Shown piece after piece: positions 1-11,185 of a DNA stretch of 64,000 nucleotides. The notes beneath the pieces were generated by a model that saw only the letters and a list, made by a program, of their open reading frames with translations, was not told the origin of the DNA and made no database searches. Location of the stretch: the NCBI GenBank assembly GCA_030374805.1, contig JARGSG010000237.1:124001-188000 (forward strand), in the 5' to 3' direction. Made by a program: the position numbers and the translations under genes. The stretch is from Gracilaria gracilis. Taxonomy: Eukaryota; Rhodophyta; Florideophyceae; Gracilariales; Gracilariaceae. Numbering within the stretch: position 1 is the stretch's first letter; each line of letters starts with the position of its first letter.

Positions 1-284
1 ACCAACGGCGGTGGCGCCAACCAATTTGGTTGAACCAAAGCAGTGCTGCGCAACCATGTCATCGTCAACACAGCACCAGCCGGCTGCCGAAAACGGCAGC
101 GTCGTATCTGCCAACCACAGCCCCCATCCTCGGTGCGCAGCACGCGCGCCAACAACGCACTCGCTGCGCGTCGGGCCCATCGCCCGCCACGTGGTCGCGC
201 TGTACGTCGCATCCATTACACGGCGCGCACATGCTTTCATTACGCGTCACGCTGCGCCCAATTCATGCCATCCGTTCTTGTTTA
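1..284. other. Window edge, no gene seen
   Basis: No convincing reading frame starts or ends here. The stretch lies downstream of the minus-strand membrane-protein gene and probably holds its 3' untranslated region. Confidence 0.4.
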
Positions 285-1106
285 TTAACTTAACGATGAG
301 CTGCTGCTGCTGCTGCTGCTGCCACTCTGCTCGCATTGAAGCTCCATGGCACTGAGCTTGTCACCGTCTTCGTACTCCGCAAGCGCCTCCTTTCGTGCAG
401 CCCTTCGCGCCGCCAACCAGGTGGCGCCGTACAACAGTGCGGCCAGAACAACCACGCCGACCACACCGCCTGCCACCCTGCCGCCGTTGATGGCTTCCCC
501 GTCCATCGCCACAGCGCCCACGCTCAGTCTTTTGTTGGGCGCCTCGGTCCAGCCAGAAAAAGAGCACAGCTTTCCGTCCTCTTCTTGTACAAAAATGTAC
601 AGTACGCCTGATTTAATCGTCACTTGCTTGGAAGCAAAGCGTATTTCGCCGTCCTTCTTCGTGCGAACGAACACCACTCTTGATACTTGTCGCCTCCCGC
701 AAACCACCGTAGACGCTTCCTCGCCAGAGCGAGCCTCCCCCCACGCCACACTTGCGCCGCCAAACGCCGCCTTCGCCTCCTGTCCCACCTCACGAAGCGC
801 GCCGTCTTCCCATTCCATCTCGGAGCCTGCGACAATGAGCGAGCGCGCGTCCGCCACGCCCCCCCACTTGGAACATCTGGCGCCGTCATAGAACGAAAAC
901 TCCGGCGACACCGATGCAACGCCCCTGCCAAAGCCCTTGCTCTGAATCTCCTGCACGTCCTTGCCGTACCCGCCGGCGCACTGCGCGGAGCCGCCAGCAA
1001 GCGCCGTGGTGAGAAACGGCCAGTGAAGATGCGCGGCGGAGAAGGCGCCAAGCGCCCATGCGCAAAGCTGCGCAGTCGCCGCCGCAAGCAGCAGCAACCT
1101 CGCCAT
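285..1106 (-). CDS. Single-pass membrane protein with signal peptide, unknown function
   Basis: A 273-residue protein. I chose the ATG at 1106 because the 15 bases upstream start only with GTG and the chosen methionine directly precedes a classic signal peptide (MARLLLLAAATAQLCAWALG). The lumenal or extracellular part, about residues 25-210, has several cysteines (QCAGGYG, GARCSKWGG, VVCGRR, KLCSFSGW), suggesting disulfides. One hydrophobic helix follows near residues 215-238 (VAGGVVGVVVLAALLYGATW), then a basic stop-transfer stretch and a short cytosolic tail. The tail ends in about nine serines encoded by an AGC microsatellite at 302-322. The topology is type I. I do not recognise the ectodomain family. 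It is divergent from the MYB gene that starts at 2042. Length and frame are intact, so it is probably a real gene. Confidence 0.6.
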   Translation of the reverse strand: MARLLLLAAATAQLCAWALGAFSAAHLHWPFLTTALAGGSAQCAGGYGKDVQEIQSKGFGRGVASVSPEFSFYDGARCSKWGGVADARSLIVAGSEMEWEDGALREVGQEAKAAFGGASVAWGEARSGEEASTVVCGRRQVSRVVFVRTKKDGEIRFASKQVTIKSGVLYIFVQEEDGKLCSFSGWTEAPNKRLSVGAVAMDGEAINGGRVAGGVVGVVVLAALLYGATWLAARRAARKEALAEYEDGDKLSAMELQCEQSGSSSSSSSSSLS

Positions 1107-2041
1107 CGTCGCACAGGGCACACCGCGCAGCGACGCGCCGCCACCTCCTCGCTGCTGCCATTGCGCCTATACCGCCACGCAGCTCCCGCGCCCTCCGCGC
1201 ATCCATCGGGACAAGCAAGCGAAAGCACTCGCCGCCCGCAGCACGCGCTCGTGCACAGCCTCGCCGTCGGCGGGGGGGCCCGTCGCCGAGGCGTGCGGAG
1301 AGCGAGCACAAAGTGCACGACGTCATCGGCGTCATACGGCGCGGACGGCACGCGCGTCGCGTCACGTGCGTGCATCACGGTCTGTAAGCCGCTGCACGCG
1401 CCGCTGCTCTCCCCATCCGCCCGTACACGTGTTGGGCGCTGCTGGTGGCGCGTTTGAAAAGGCGCACATGATTGCGGCTTAAAAGAGCCCACGGTTTGAA
1501 AATTCAAACCGACGCAGTTCAAAATGGCGTGCCAGCTCCCACGTCCGAGACACAGACGCCCAGCGTCCGCGTGCGCATCCGCCGTTCTCCCTGCGCACGC
1601 CAGTGAACCGAAGCGCACCCAAACCCCCCCTCCCCCACCCCTCCCCCATCCCTCCCTCCCCTCCCCCCCCCCCCCCCCCCCCCCGCCCCCCAGTCCCCCC
1701 CCCCCTTCCTCCCCCTCGCTTGAACCCTGCCGTGCTCGCCCTTCATCGCCCCTCCCCCGTTCCATCCATCCGTTGTGGCTCTCTGACACCAACCATCTTC
1801 CCGCGCTCCTCCTCGCTCCGCACCGTGTCGCCCTCTCAGCCATGCAAGCCTGACCCTCTTGTCTCCTTTTGCTCCCAATTGTATAACCCCAACAGCTCTA
1901 CTGCGCTAAATACCGCCCCATCGTCTGCCCCCCACCCTCCCTCCTCCACTTTCGTTCCCCCAAAACCCCAAACCTGGCTCGCTGTGTGCTCCGCTCCGTC
2001 ACCCACCCTGCTCCCGCAATCCTCCTCCCCCCCTCTCCACT
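1107..2041. promoter_or_regulatory. Intergenic region between divergent genes, with C-tract
   Basis: This 935-bp stretch separates the starts of the membrane-protein gene (minus) and the MYB gene (plus), so it should hold both promoters. It is GC-rich on the left and strongly pyrimidine-rich from about 1600 to 2041. It includes a run of 22 C at 1663-1684 followed by further C-rich sequence. The CT-rich part directly before the MYB ATG could be its 5' untranslated region. No clear TATA box was seen. Confidence 0.4.
1663..1684. repeat. Poly-C homopolymer run
   Basis: Twenty-two uninterrupted C, embedded in about 100 bp of C-rich sequence. Homopolymers of this length are unstable in replication and hard to sequence, so the exact length is uncertain. 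Confidence 0.8.
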
Positions 2042-4861
2042 ATGGACCACCACCATCAACAACACGCCACAAATGATCCACCAACTGATCATCACCGTCC
2101 AAACCCGCCTCACAATCCGCCTCACAATCCGCCTCCCCCACCGCAAACCCATACGCCACCTTCACATTTCGTGCCACCCCCACCAGTCGGCGTGCACAAC
2201 ATTCACCACACATCCCATATACACAACCCTCCAGTGTCGGCTCAGCAGAGCGCCTCCTCACACCCACCCCACCCTCCCACAACTTTCTCGTTTTCGATGC
2301 CTGTCAACGTTCATTCCGCCTACCTTTTCCCGCACGAGGATATCTATTCGAAAGATGATCCCAATCTTTTCGCACATCTGCCACCACCACCCAAGGAAGT
2401 CGATTCATTCCTCATCTCCCCATCAAAGCTCTTATCTGCCCCGCCACAACAACGAGCTTCTGGCCCATCAATTCTTCCCCACCCCTTTCCGCATCCCCCG
2501 CACACCGCTGCTGCCACTTCCGTCGGCTTCGAGCACCAACCGAACGCAGAAGCAATGTTTGCCCAACACTCATACAATGAACAGCTTCTTCTCCGTCGTA
2601 TGCAAGCTCAACGAGCTGAGAATCTCGCCCGACCCGTGCCAGTCAACCCCCCTCGAAATGGTCGCAAACGCCCTCCGAAATCAAAGGCTAAACCAGTTCA
2701 GAAGGTTTCCACTGCCGAGGCTGTTCGTCTTGTTGCTCAAATGGATCGCCCTCCTACGCGTCGGTCTTCCAAGGGTGGTTGGACGCGTGACGAAGACGAT
2801 ATGCTACGCGTCGTGGTCATGGAGCATAGCGAAAAGAATTGGAAGGATATTGCCAAGGCCCTCAACGCGTCGTTTCCAGGTAGCAAGCGAAATGATGTCC
2901 AATGCCTTCATCGCTGGCAAAAAGTATTGCAACCTGGTTTGAAGAAGGGTCCGTGGACCCAACATGAAGACGACACCATTACTCGATTGGTAGGCACCCT
3001 CGGAGCGAACAAGTGGAGCCTCATTGCGAAGCAGTTGCCAGGTCGAATTGGAAAGCAATGTCGGGAGCGTTGGTTTAATCATCTCAATCCCGACATCAAT
3101 AAGGATCCTTGGACAGAACATGAAGAGCATATACTTCGCGAAGCTCATTCTCGCATCGGCAACAAATGGGCGGTGATTGCCAAGTACTTACCCGGTCGAA
3201 CAGACAATGCAATCAAGAACCACTACAACGCAACTCAAAGAAGGGCGGCAACACGCAAACAGGGACGCAAAGGCAAGTCCAAGGCCTCCGCTCACACATC
3301 GTCAGACACTAACAGTTTTGTTTCGAATGCCTCGGCCGCCCAAAAGAAGAACGAAACCCCGCAAGCTTCCATGCATAACATACGTCCGAATCCGGTTCCG
3401 ATCCGTCCAGCTGTACAATCGCAACCACCTGCAAACTCTACACAAGCAATGAATGTGGCGACGTTATCGACAGTAACAAAAGACGACGCAACCTCGATGC
3501 CACTGCCTGAAAGGAAGACGGATGTCAGCAAGTTGGTCACGCCCCCGTCCGCTGCAAGCGTCCTCAAAGACATTACTAATACGCCTGCTGAAGCATGTGA
3601 TTCGGGAGAGGAGCCGCGCCTCACGAAGAGAAAGCTTTCCCCGACATCGAATTCAAGTCCGAATAGATTGAAGAAGGCACGCTTGGAGGAGGTGTGCTCT
3701 TCAAACCCTTCGGACACACATGCGGTGGCCTGTAGATCGAGAGCGAGTCCTCTACTTGATCCTCAGCGTGCAGCCTCTACCGAAACGAAGCCAGACGCAT
3801 TGATGAAGCACGAAAGTAGCGGTTCTGCATCTGGAAACGATTCTGTTCGCGGAAGTGACCAAACGTTAGCATCGACAGGCGGAGATGGTGCAGCCGCACA
3901 TCATCCGCCAATAGGTGAGATCTTGAATCCATTGGGTAGTGAATCTGATACCGCAAACCAGAAGGGCGTGCGACATGAACACAACATAGCCAACAGTGAC
4001 TTTGTTGATTTCAAGATACCTGGTCTCACACCGCGCAAGTTGATTCGCCAATTAGAGACCATGGATCCTGATCCGAGCGCCATGCGACACTACATTGGCC
4101 GCAGTCCCGAATCTCAAAGACATCAGAACGATTCCTTTGCGCGTCGAAATGATTTCGAGAAGACAGTTTCTGAGGAGGGCGAAGAGAAGGTACTGCTGAC
4201 AAACTGCGATTTTGGTGTGTTACCTTCGTCCGATATGTCGCTAAAGAACGAGTCTCCCTGTAATCGCACTGGTAGATCTGCGTTGTACTACACGACTCCG
4301 CCGCGAAACAGTTTGCTATCCGTTCTGCGAGAGCCTAATAACACAGCGAACGAAAGCCCGTCGAACTCATTTTTGTTCCGCGCATCATCTGGCTTGGATG
4401 GAACGCCAGGTGTCCCAAGCATTACTCCGCTTGGTAAATCACCGGGCTCGTTTTTCTTTAATGCGTCCCCCACGCACGGGACGGGGACATCCGGTGGCCT
4501 AGGATCGTCACATCGGCCAAATGCGCTCTTGACTCCCGGGGGATTGTTCGGCTCCACACCAAGACTGCGAGGCCGAGCGTTAGTAGGAGGCCCGCTTCCC
4601 TCTCCATTTGACTCTAACTTTGTAAGGGAAACCCCGCGTGGCAAGGAAAACGAAGAGCATGGATTTCCTCTGTCGACTCCTCAAGGGTTAAAGACCCCAA
4701 CGCCTCGCCAGCTCTTATGGTCTACTCCGCAGCATTCCTATGCAGATAATGGAAGTGCATTAAGACCCCGCAATCTGAACGGGGCGATAGCTTCAAGTGC
4801 AGATCCCATCCATACTATTGACCAATTCCTAGCGCCTACCCCGGACTCTAAGCGTAGATAA
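2042..4861 (+). CDS. Three-repeat MYB transcription factor (3R-MYB, c-MYB type)
   Basis: A 939-residue intronless protein starting at the ATG after a CT-rich leader. Three tandem MYB repeats are visible at about residues 245-296, 298-349 and 352-400. Each has the spaced tryptophans ([27 protein letters not shown]) and helix-3 sequences such as [11 protein letters not shown] and [11 protein letters not shown]. Repeats 2 and 3 match the canonical c-MYB/3R-MYB DNA-binding pair. Plant 3R-MYBs bind MSA elements and control G2/M genes; a cell-cycle role here is inference. The N-terminal 240 residues are His/Pro-rich. The C-terminal 530 residues are mostly disordered, with many SP/TP sites ([22 protein letters not shown]) fitting cyclin-dependent kinase targets. 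A short conserved-looking block ([19 protein letters not shown]) lies near residue 660. The nuclear localisation is predicted from the domain. Confidence 0.93.
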   Translation: MDHHHQQHATNDPPTDHHRPNPPHNPPHNPPPPPQTHTPPSHFVPPPPVGVHNIHHTSHIHNPPVSAQQSASSHPPHPPTTFSFSMPVNVHSAYLFPHEDIYSKDDPNLFAHLPPPPKEVDSFLISPSKLLSAPPQQRASGPSILPHPFPHPPHTAAATSVGFEHQPNAEAMFAQHSYNEQLLLRRMQAQRAENLARPVPVNPPRNGRKRPPKSKAKPVQKVSTAEAVRLVAQMDRPPTRRSSKGGWTRDEDDMLRVVVMEHSEKNWKDIAKALNASFPGSKRNDVQCLHRWQKVLQPGLKKGPWTQHEDDTITRLVGTLGANKWSLIAKQLPGRIGKQCRERWFNHLNPDINKDPWTEHEEHILREAHSRIGNKWAVIAKYLPGRTDNAIKNHYNATQRRAATRKQGRKGKSKASAHTSSDTNSFVSNASAAQKKNETPQASMHNIRPNPVPIRPAVQSQPPANSTQAMNVATLSTVTKDDATSMPLPERKTDVSKLVTPPSAASVLKDITNTPAEACDSGEEPRLTKRKLSPTSNSSPNRLKKARLEEVCSSNPSDTHAVACRSRASPLLDPQRAASTETKPDALMKHESSGSASGNDSVRGSDQTLASTGGDGAAAHHPPIGEILNPLGSESDTANQKGVRHEHNIANSDFVDFKIPGLTPRKLIRQLETMDPDPSAMRHYIGRSPESQRHQNDSFARRNDFEKTVSEEGEEKVLLTNCDFGVLPSSDMSLKNESPCNRTGRSALYYTTPPRNSLLSVLREPNNTANESPSNSFLFRASSGLDGTPGVPSITPLGKSPGSFFFNASPTHGTGTSGGLGSSHRPNALLTPGGLFGSTPRLRGRALVGGPLPSPFDSNFVRETPRGKENEEHGFPLSTPQGLKTPTPRQLLWSTPQHSYADNGSALRPRNLNGAIASSADPIHTIDQFLAPTPDSKRR

Positions 4862-4998
4862 TTAGGGACCTAGGCAGGGGATGCCGCCTGACTTGTTTCA
4901 CTCTTCCCGTCATGTTTCAGCAGAAGTAGCTTAATAGGTCTTGTGTATAAATCATCTTCGCATTTTCGATCAGTCTCGCAGCGAGAATCCATGATGCA

Positions 4999-5080
4999 GG
5001 AATCGGCGTGTTTTCTTCCTTTGCCATTGAAGTTGGCCATTACCAACTTCAATGGCAAAGGAGATAAAGACACCGATTCC
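4999..5080. repeat. Long near-perfect hairpin downstream of the MYB gene
   Basis: Arms 4999-5036 and 5043-5080 are reverse complements over 38 positions with five mismatches, and the inner 19 bp (5018-5036 with 5043-5061) pair perfectly around a 6-base loop (ccatta). It lies 137 bp after the MYB stop. It could be a 3'-UTR structure, a small-RNA precursor or a tiny inverted-repeat element; nothing in the sequence decides between these. Confidence 0.7.
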
Positions 5081-5470
5081 TTATCTCCTCGTCAGGTCTA
5101 AGGAATATTTCTCTAAACGAGCTTTTGCAACTGGCCGAATGCGTGAACTCCGCCACTTTGTCTTTTTTCGTGGAATCCAAGTCAAAGAGTTCAATTACAA
5201 AGAATTAAAATTCTTTCCTTATTATTACTCAATTACGAGGTAGTAAATGTATTATTTTGACCCCAAGAATCTCTGCGTGTGTGCGTGCGCACGCGCACAT
5301 GTTGTGCATAGTTTTTTCATTCTAAGCCGGTTCCAGTTTATCATCTCGAGGAAGTCTTCAGCTGAAGCTCCACAAGTTTTCTCAATTGGCTCATGGACTT
5401 GACCGTTTCCTAGGAATTTCAATCTCATTTGACTTTCTTGCACACGGTGCCCTTCGTCGAGACGTTTGCC

Positions 5471-6429
5471 ATGTATACGTTTCCGCGCTTTTCGTATTCC
5501 ATTCACAGAATTGCAAGACAGCCCTCATTGAACCGAAGCTTACCCAAGCGTTTCTCCTCATCTTCATCTAACCAGAATCATACTATTCCTCCCGAGGAAA
5601 GTGCTGAAACTGGAAAGTCGCCCAATTCCCCATTGGATCATGATACCACTGACGGCCAGAGGAGTAAGAGTGAAGACGAAGAACTCTCTGTTTTATTCGA
5701 TGCCATCCTCAAACAGGTACCTGCGCATGGGTGGACAGATCGCTCAATAGCTTCTGCTGTGGAGGGCCTAGGGTGGTCACCAGCGTCCACCCAGTTGATC
5801 CCAAGAGGACCTATTCAAGTTGTGGAGGAATTCGTGAGAAGAAGCAACGTTAATCTAGCAAAACGGTTAGCCCAAGAAGATAAGAAAGATGCTGCTGCGG
5901 CGGGGGGCACAGATCCAGTTGGTAGGGGTACCTTTGCAATTCGTGAGCGACTGGAAATGATTGAGCCTTACCATCATAACTGGGCCAACGCATTGGCTTT
6001 GCAGATGCATCCGCAGAATTCGCGAAAGGCTCTGAAGTCATCTGTCTTGTTAATAGACGAAATAGCGCACTACGCGGGATACAGAGACGCAGACGTAAGT
6101 ATAGTAGGAATTTACTGATTTCGCTGTTCACATACTAACCTTTCGGGGGCACTTGTTGGTCTTGTTGACCTATTTCGATTACCACAACGTAGTTTTCTTG
6201 GTATACAGATAGGGCTGTACTTGGGATGATATATGGTACAACAGAGCTATATTGGCTCACTGACAAGACGCCTGGAAGACAAGAAACTTGGCGTTTTTTG
6301 GAGAAACGCATGCGAGACTCACATGACATGAGAAATGGCATTAGCAAAGCGTACTCCAACTTCATGACTTTTTCTGACGCGGCAACTGGTACTTTCAGAA
6401 CGGTCATGCGATCCACAGGAAGTTATTAA
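5471..6429 (+). CDS. COQ9: Ubiquinone biosynthesis protein COQ9, mitochondrial, one intron
   Basis: Exons 5471-6094 and 6193-6429 give 286 residues. The 98-nt intron has a GTAAGT donor and a TAG acceptor in phase 0. This acceptor was chosen because it alone restores the family sequence SWYTDRAVLGMIYGTTELYWL; the later CAG at 6206-6208 gives a stop codon. The N-terminus (MYTFPRFSYSIHRIARQPS) is a basic, serine-rich mitochondrial presequence. The core from about residue 75 carries the TetR-like fold start (LFDAILKQVPAHGWTDRSI) and the LIPRGP loop typical of COQ9. The C-terminal part matches the conserved helix ending DKTPGRQETWRFLEKRM. COQ9 is a lipid-binding partner of COQ7 in the matrix-side CoQ synthome. 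The start at 5471 is the first ATG; the frame is open to a non-ATG codon upstream. Confidence 0.93.
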
Positions 6430-6477
6430 GTTAAACGAGTTAGCGTTTGTCAGTTTTACTATTATACATGGTCTCCC

Positions 6478-9400
6478 TCAGGATGACCACTTCCGCCTCA
6501 ACCCGTACTTATTCGTAGTGCCCCCGTCGTCTCCGCCCTGCGGCATCAATTGAAGTGAATTGCTTGAATCAGAGCTCAACGTGGCAGACTGGGGATCAAC
6601 CACAGGTGTAATAATTTCCAACTCCTTCGCCTTGTGAGTCTTCTTCACAATTCTCCCAGATGACCGCCGCGGCATCGTACCCTTTTCGCCACCCAACTTC
6701 CTCGTACTCCGCGTGGCAATGCTGCTCTCTGGTGGTGCGGATGACCCACCTTGGTCACCCTCAATCGACTCGCTTGCGTCCTCGGTGACCGTGACGGTCG
6801 TAGCCACATGTGTTGACCGCGGTGCACGAAGCGAAGCCAATTGTCTCTTCTTCCGGGGCCTCGGATCAGAGGACAGATCCGTGAAACGACGACTCCGCTT
6901 CTGAATTCGCGACGACCTACGGGTTGGTGTCGACGACCTACGGGTTGATGTCACTGTGGATTTTGGCGGAGAAGCTCTTCTTCGTCGCAGCGATCTCCGC
7001 CTCGTGGCAACTCCATCATTCTGATCTTCAACACCCTCAATTGAGAAGTCACTTTCAGCCGCCCCGCCTTCGGAAACGACTTCCTCAGAATCCTCCACAA
7101 TTTGAGGAGACTTTTGGACGACGCTGGTGCCCCTTCTACCTCGAGTGGCACTCGTGTTTTTCTTCCGTTGGCGAGTACTCCTCACTCCTTGTCGCACCTT
7201 GCAAGACCCGGGGCTTGGCTCATAGTCTGGGTCGTCGTTTTCAGGCTTACTTTCGAACTGCTCCGCAGAACTGGAGGGAGATTCGCGAGCGGAATCACTT
7301 CCTTCATCATCCTCAGAATCGGCCTTACCTTCATCCAATAAGATCTCTTCGATCTCCGAACCTGCATCGCCGAAGTCGCCATCCAATAGTTCATCGTTTG
7401 CCTCTCTGCTTGAACCGTCTGACATAGGAGGTTTGCTGGCCTTCCCGAATGAGCTGTCAGACTTGCTTTGAATACGAGCATCAACTTCCCCCTTTGCATT
7501 TGAACTTCCATCCTTGTTGCTCACGACGTCCGGCATGTGAGGACTAGGGTCCCGAGCAGCCGGTCCAATAACTCGAGGACCATGCTGCAGGGCTTCCATT
7601 TCTTCAGCAGATATCTTTGCGACTGATGCTGGAAGTCCAATTACCTGCTCGCAAACGGAGGGGACGATATGGGGGGCCTCATCCTGAAACCGGGCATCCT
7701 GCCCACGAACATGCACAGACTGCGGCTCGACGACCACACTAGGAGTGCCCGGCGCGGGGGGAAGAGGTTGGGGTTGTAAGTACACTCTACCCGCCGTAGC
7801 ATTGACGCGAGGTATACCCCTTTCCTGCACAGAGATCGGCGCGAGCGATCCGTGATGGTTCACGCGACCACCCGCACATGCACCAGCTTGAGGTGGATGC
7901 AAGCTCGGATTCGCGCTTTGGCCCTCTTGCGAGCATACCATCGGTGTTGGTGCAGTTTGGAACTCAGAGCCTTGTCCACTCCTGGCGGGCACCAAGTAGG
8001 TCCTCGTGGCTCGCCCATGGGCAGGTCCGACCGCCGTCGCATTGTTGCCGGCACACTCACGTTGTCTTGCCTCCAAATAAAGATGTGAAAATCTCGTCAT
8101 ACTTTGTGGCAGCTGTAAATGAGATCTTGCATGCGCTTGATTGGAGACCGGAAGCGTATCGGCCATCGTAACTTGCGACTGCGATGCACGCAGTGGTTCG
8201 TTGTGAACGGGGGCCAGATAGACTCTTCCTTGGATATGTCTGCCGTTGGACAACCTTCTACCTTCTTCACTTCCACCACCGGGGACCACTGTAGCGTGAT
8301 GACCTAGATTCCCTTCCCCCTTGCCGTGTCCATTGGGTACTTGGTTGTCGCAGTTCAACATATTCTCCTCAGCAGAATGATAAGGACTCGCGGCAATACC
8401 ACCACTCGCAACATTATGATATGTGCCATTGGGTGGTTTTAAAGAGAGCTTGAGGTATACTCTTTGTCGAGATGCAGCTGATGTGTGATCAAGAGCACAA
8501 TCTTCGGGGCTTTCAATCACACGCTCGGAACCGTCGCTTAAGAGCTTCGGCACTCCTTCGGGGCTACGCTCCTTGGGGCCAGTTGCGGAAACTGGGCCGT
8601 TCTCAGCAGGCGATGGGAGGAATTGGTGCGAACCATCTTGCGACTGTGCATCGTTACCGAGCCCAAGACAGCCGGAGAGGGAGAAAGTCGAGATCTTGCC
8701 TTGCATCTCTTCAGGCTTCTGTACGGGCTCAACCTGGGTACATTGAACAGTCGGTCGATCACTCTTAGTTGCATGCGTGCTTTCACTTTGAACGATGTCG
8801 CGTCCGTTGCGTTCAGTGTCAAGAACGTTTTCTTCTGTAACCAATTCCGTCCTATCTTCCTCCTTCTTGACATTTTCCTCGTTGACCTCATGTGACTCGG
8901 CCTCAATATTGTTGCTGGGAATAAGAGTAAGAAACTCGAGAAGCTCCTTGTTCAGAATCTGAGAGCTCTCAGACTTGTTTCGGGAAAGGCTGCGTTGCTC
9001 CTCGACTTGCTCAGCAGAAAGTACATGGTTATTAACAACTTGTGGGAGAGTAAGCGGTGGAAGGGCAAGAGGGTCCTTGCTCTCATCGTGGCTGGCATTC
9101 TTTTTCACATTCGAGCAGCTCTGGCTGTCAACTACATCAAGAGCCTGAGCGAAATTGGCCGGCGGCACAACAATTCTATCCAATGGAGCCTGCTTGTCGC
9201 TTCGTCGCTTCTGTTGTAACGCGCCAACAGTTAGCTGTGTGACAGACTTCATCTCCAGGAAAAAGGTAGGCGGAATATGGAGGGCAGCACATAAGCTTTT
9301 CTCCGCCGGAGACAATTGTAACGCATCCTCCATGTCATCCACGGACATTTGAGCAGGAGGTGTGGTGTCATCACATACCATTCGTCGCAATTGCTTCGCC

Positions 9401-10617
9401 TTGCGAAGAAACGCAGGGCTCGGTTGCACAGGCAATAGTTGCGCCACAAGAGATGGCGACGCGGTGCTATTGGGCGACATTGGCGCGCTAGAAGGGGTGT
9501 TCGGCATAGTGGCATCAGCGACGGGACTCGGTGGACATTCGTCCTGTTTCTTCGCTGAGGATCGTTTCCGTTTCGAAAAGGGAGTAGAGCGAGCCTTGCC
9601 AGTGCGTCGTCGCTTTGCAACTTTTGTCTTGGAACGCGCACCCTTGCCGTCGGCATCGAGATCTTTTGCCTTGCGTTTCGCCTTTTGCCTGCGGCCGGCC
9701 TTGTACATGGTTTTTGCCCTACGGAACTCGTTCATTACGGAACCATAAAAAGCCTTGAAGCGCGCAGGATCCAAAAGCCAGGAGAGTGCGAAGAGGCGAT
9801 TGGAGAGATTCTGCTCCTTCTGAAGACAGAGCGACGCATCCTCTGAAAAGCTTAGTATACCGCCTTCCATCAAGTAGTCCTTGACCGCATAGCGGCGTTG
9901 CAAACGAGCGTTGAAATGCTCCAGGACGCGGAACGTATCCTCGTCGGTATCATGCTGGTTGTCAGAGCTCAAGGTGAGGTGCGCAATGAGATCTTCAGCG
10001 TCATCGTCCCACTCGATATCGAAGTCGTCGCGCTTGGGTGCAGACGGGGATTCGGTGGCGTTTTGGTTTTGAGGCGTGGGGGGAGCGGTGTGGGTTTGAG
10101 GTGAAGCGGCAGGGGGCGCAGGTTGGTGTGGGGCTGCAGGTTGTTGTGATGCAGTGCTGCGAGTAGCAGTGGTGGCAGCGGACGGGCGTTGGTCGTACAG
10201 CAATGAGACGGGAAATGGCACAGAGTTGGGCGTTGGTTGAAGATACACGGATTCGTAGTGATTTTGACACTTGATCATTCCCTTTCCCACGTATTCCGAC
10301 ACGGGCTTCCAGTGATTGGGACCGTGTTGACACATGGCTGTGAGCAGACGACACTCTTCGCTGGCCTGCCAGTCGGGGTGGAAGAGCGGCTGCGCGGTCT
10401 TCTCGATGACTCGGTACGGGTGGTGTGGGCGGTGAGGCAGGCGATCGGTGGCACCGACGGAAAAGCAGTCGACGCACATGGCAAGATTGTTGCACAGTGG
10501 ATGGGCGCAGCACAAGTAGGCCGGAAGCGGCGCCAAGTTCTTCTCACAGTGATCACAGAAGGGCCCCTTGGGCGCTGAGGACGCGGCGGCATGCACCGCG
10601 CGTCGCGGAAGGCGCAT
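6478..10617 (-). CDS. ADA2: ADA2-type transcriptional adaptor with very long C-terminal extension
   Basis: A 1379-residue intronless protein. The open frame runs upstream to 11376 but starts there with TTG; the ATG at 10617 puts the ZZ finger at the N-terminus, as in other ADA2 proteins. Domains: ZZ zinc finger, residues 20-72 (FCDHCEKN, CVDCF, HRPHHPYRV); SANT domain, about 80-127 (WQASEECRLLTAMCQHG, GMIKCQNHY); ADA2 central segment from about 185 (FDIEWDDDAEDL, RVLEHFNARLQRRYAVKDYL); SWIRM-like domain near 424-465 (LSPAEKSLCAALHIPP). ADA2 links Gcn5 acetyltransferase to SAGA/ADA complexes on chromatin. What follows, about 900 residues, is low-complexity and charged, rich in acidic runs and in Arg/Ser motifs (TRRSSTPTRRSSRIQK). 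Usual ADA2 proteins have 400-600 residues, so the tail is odd. It lies head-to-head with Bet1, with tandem CACGTG boxes between them. Confidence 0.88.
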   Translation of the reverse strand: MRLPRRAVHAAASSAPKGPFCDHCEKNLAPLPAYLCCAHPLCNNLAMCVDCFSVGATDRLPHRPHHPYRVIEKTAQPLFHPDWQASEECRLLTAMCQHGPNHWKPVSEYVGKGMIKCQNHYESVYLQPTPNSVPFPVSLLYDQRPSAATTATRSTASQQPAAPHQPAPPAASPQTHTAPPTPQNQNATESPSAPKRDDFDIEWDDDAEDLIAHLTLSSDNQHDTDEDTFRVLEHFNARLQRRYAVKDYLMEGGILSFSEDASLCLQKEQNLSNRLFALSWLLDPARFKAFYGSVMNEFRRAKTMYKAGRRQKAKRKAKDLDADGKGARSKTKVAKRRRTGKARSTPFSKRKRSSAKKQDECPPSPVADATMPNTPSSAPMSPNSTASPSLVAQLLPVQPSPAFLRKAKQLRRMVCDDTTPPAQMSVDDMEDALQLSPAEKSLCAALHIPPTFFLEMKSVTQLTVGALQQKRRSDKQAPLDRIVVPPANFAQALDVVDSQSCSNVKKNASHDESKDPLALPPLTLPQVVNNHVLSAEQVEEQRSLSRNKSESSQILNKELLEFLTLIPSNNIEAESHEVNEENVKKEEDRTELVTEENVLDTERNGRDIVQSESTHATKSDRPTVQCTQVEPVQKPEEMQGKISTFSLSGCLGLGNDAQSQDGSHQFLPSPAENGPVSATGPKERSPEGVPKLLSDGSERVIESPEDCALDHTSAASRQRVYLKLSLKPPNGTYHNVASGGIAASPYHSAEENMLNCDNQVPNGHGKGEGNLGHHATVVPGGGSEEGRRLSNGRHIQGRVYLAPVHNEPLRASQSQVTMADTLPVSNQAHARSHLQLPQSMTRFSHLYLEARQRECAGNNATAVGPAHGRATRTYLVPARSGQGSEFQTAPTPMVCSQEGQSANPSLHPPQAGACAGGRVNHHGSLAPISVQERGIPRVNATAGRVYLQPQPLPPAPGTPSVVVEPQSVHVRGQDARFQDEAPHIVPSVCEQVIGLPASVAKISAEEMEALQHGPRVIGPAARDPSPHMPDVVSNKDGSSNAKGEVDARIQSKSDSSFGKASKPPMSDGSSREANDELLDGDFGDAGSEIEEILLDEGKADSEDDEGSDSARESPSSSAEQFESKPENDDPDYEPSPGSCKVRQGVRSTRQRKKNTSATRGRRGTSVVQKSPQIVEDSEEVVSEGGAAESDFSIEGVEDQNDGVATRRRSLRRRRASPPKSTVTSTRRSSTPTRRSSRIQKRSRRFTDLSSDPRPRKKRQLASLRAPRSTHVATTVTVTEDASESIEGDQGGSSAPPESSIATRSTRKLGGEKGTMPRRSSGRIVKKTHKAKELEIITPVVDPQSATLSSDSSNSLQLMPQGGDDGGTTNKYGLRRKWSS

Positions 10618-11185
10618 GAAGCAAGCGCGCGCGCAACGTAGGCACGAACGGCTTACAAAGCGTTGCGCCACAAGCAGCGCAGCGCAAGAGGCGAGGCACG
10701 AGGCGAAGACGACGACGACGCAAGCGGCGCGCGCGCAGCGACCGACGACAAGGACGACGAAGACGACGACGAAGACGACGACGACGACGGCGGTGGCAGC
10801 GGCGGCGGCAACGGTGGCGGCGGCGGGAGCACGCAGCCGGCGGCGGGCAACATGTAGGGCGCGCGCGGCGAGGCGCGACTCACTCCAGCAGCTGCACGGC
10901 GCCGCCGACACACTCACACACGCGCATGGGAGAGGCGCGCACGACGCGGGCGCAGCGGCGCGCAACGCAGCGTAAAAATGCGCAACACACGCGCGCCAAA
11001 AAAATGCGCGCCGCCGCCGCGCGGCTGCGTGAGCAGCGGCGTGAATTGGGCGCGTGATCAACGCGTCAAATTTCATCTTCGCTGGACTTCCAAATGCATC
11101 GCGTCGCGAGTCCGTGAGTGTCTTGTCTGCTGCGCGCCCCCCCGTGAACGCCGTGGCACCGGCTGTGCTGCGCGTGGTGCGCGTG

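Noticed and set aside
6206-6208. CAG acceptor for the COQ9 intron
   Set aside because: With the strong GTAAGT donor it leads to a stop after six codons; TAG at 6190-6192 restores conserved COQ9 sequence.
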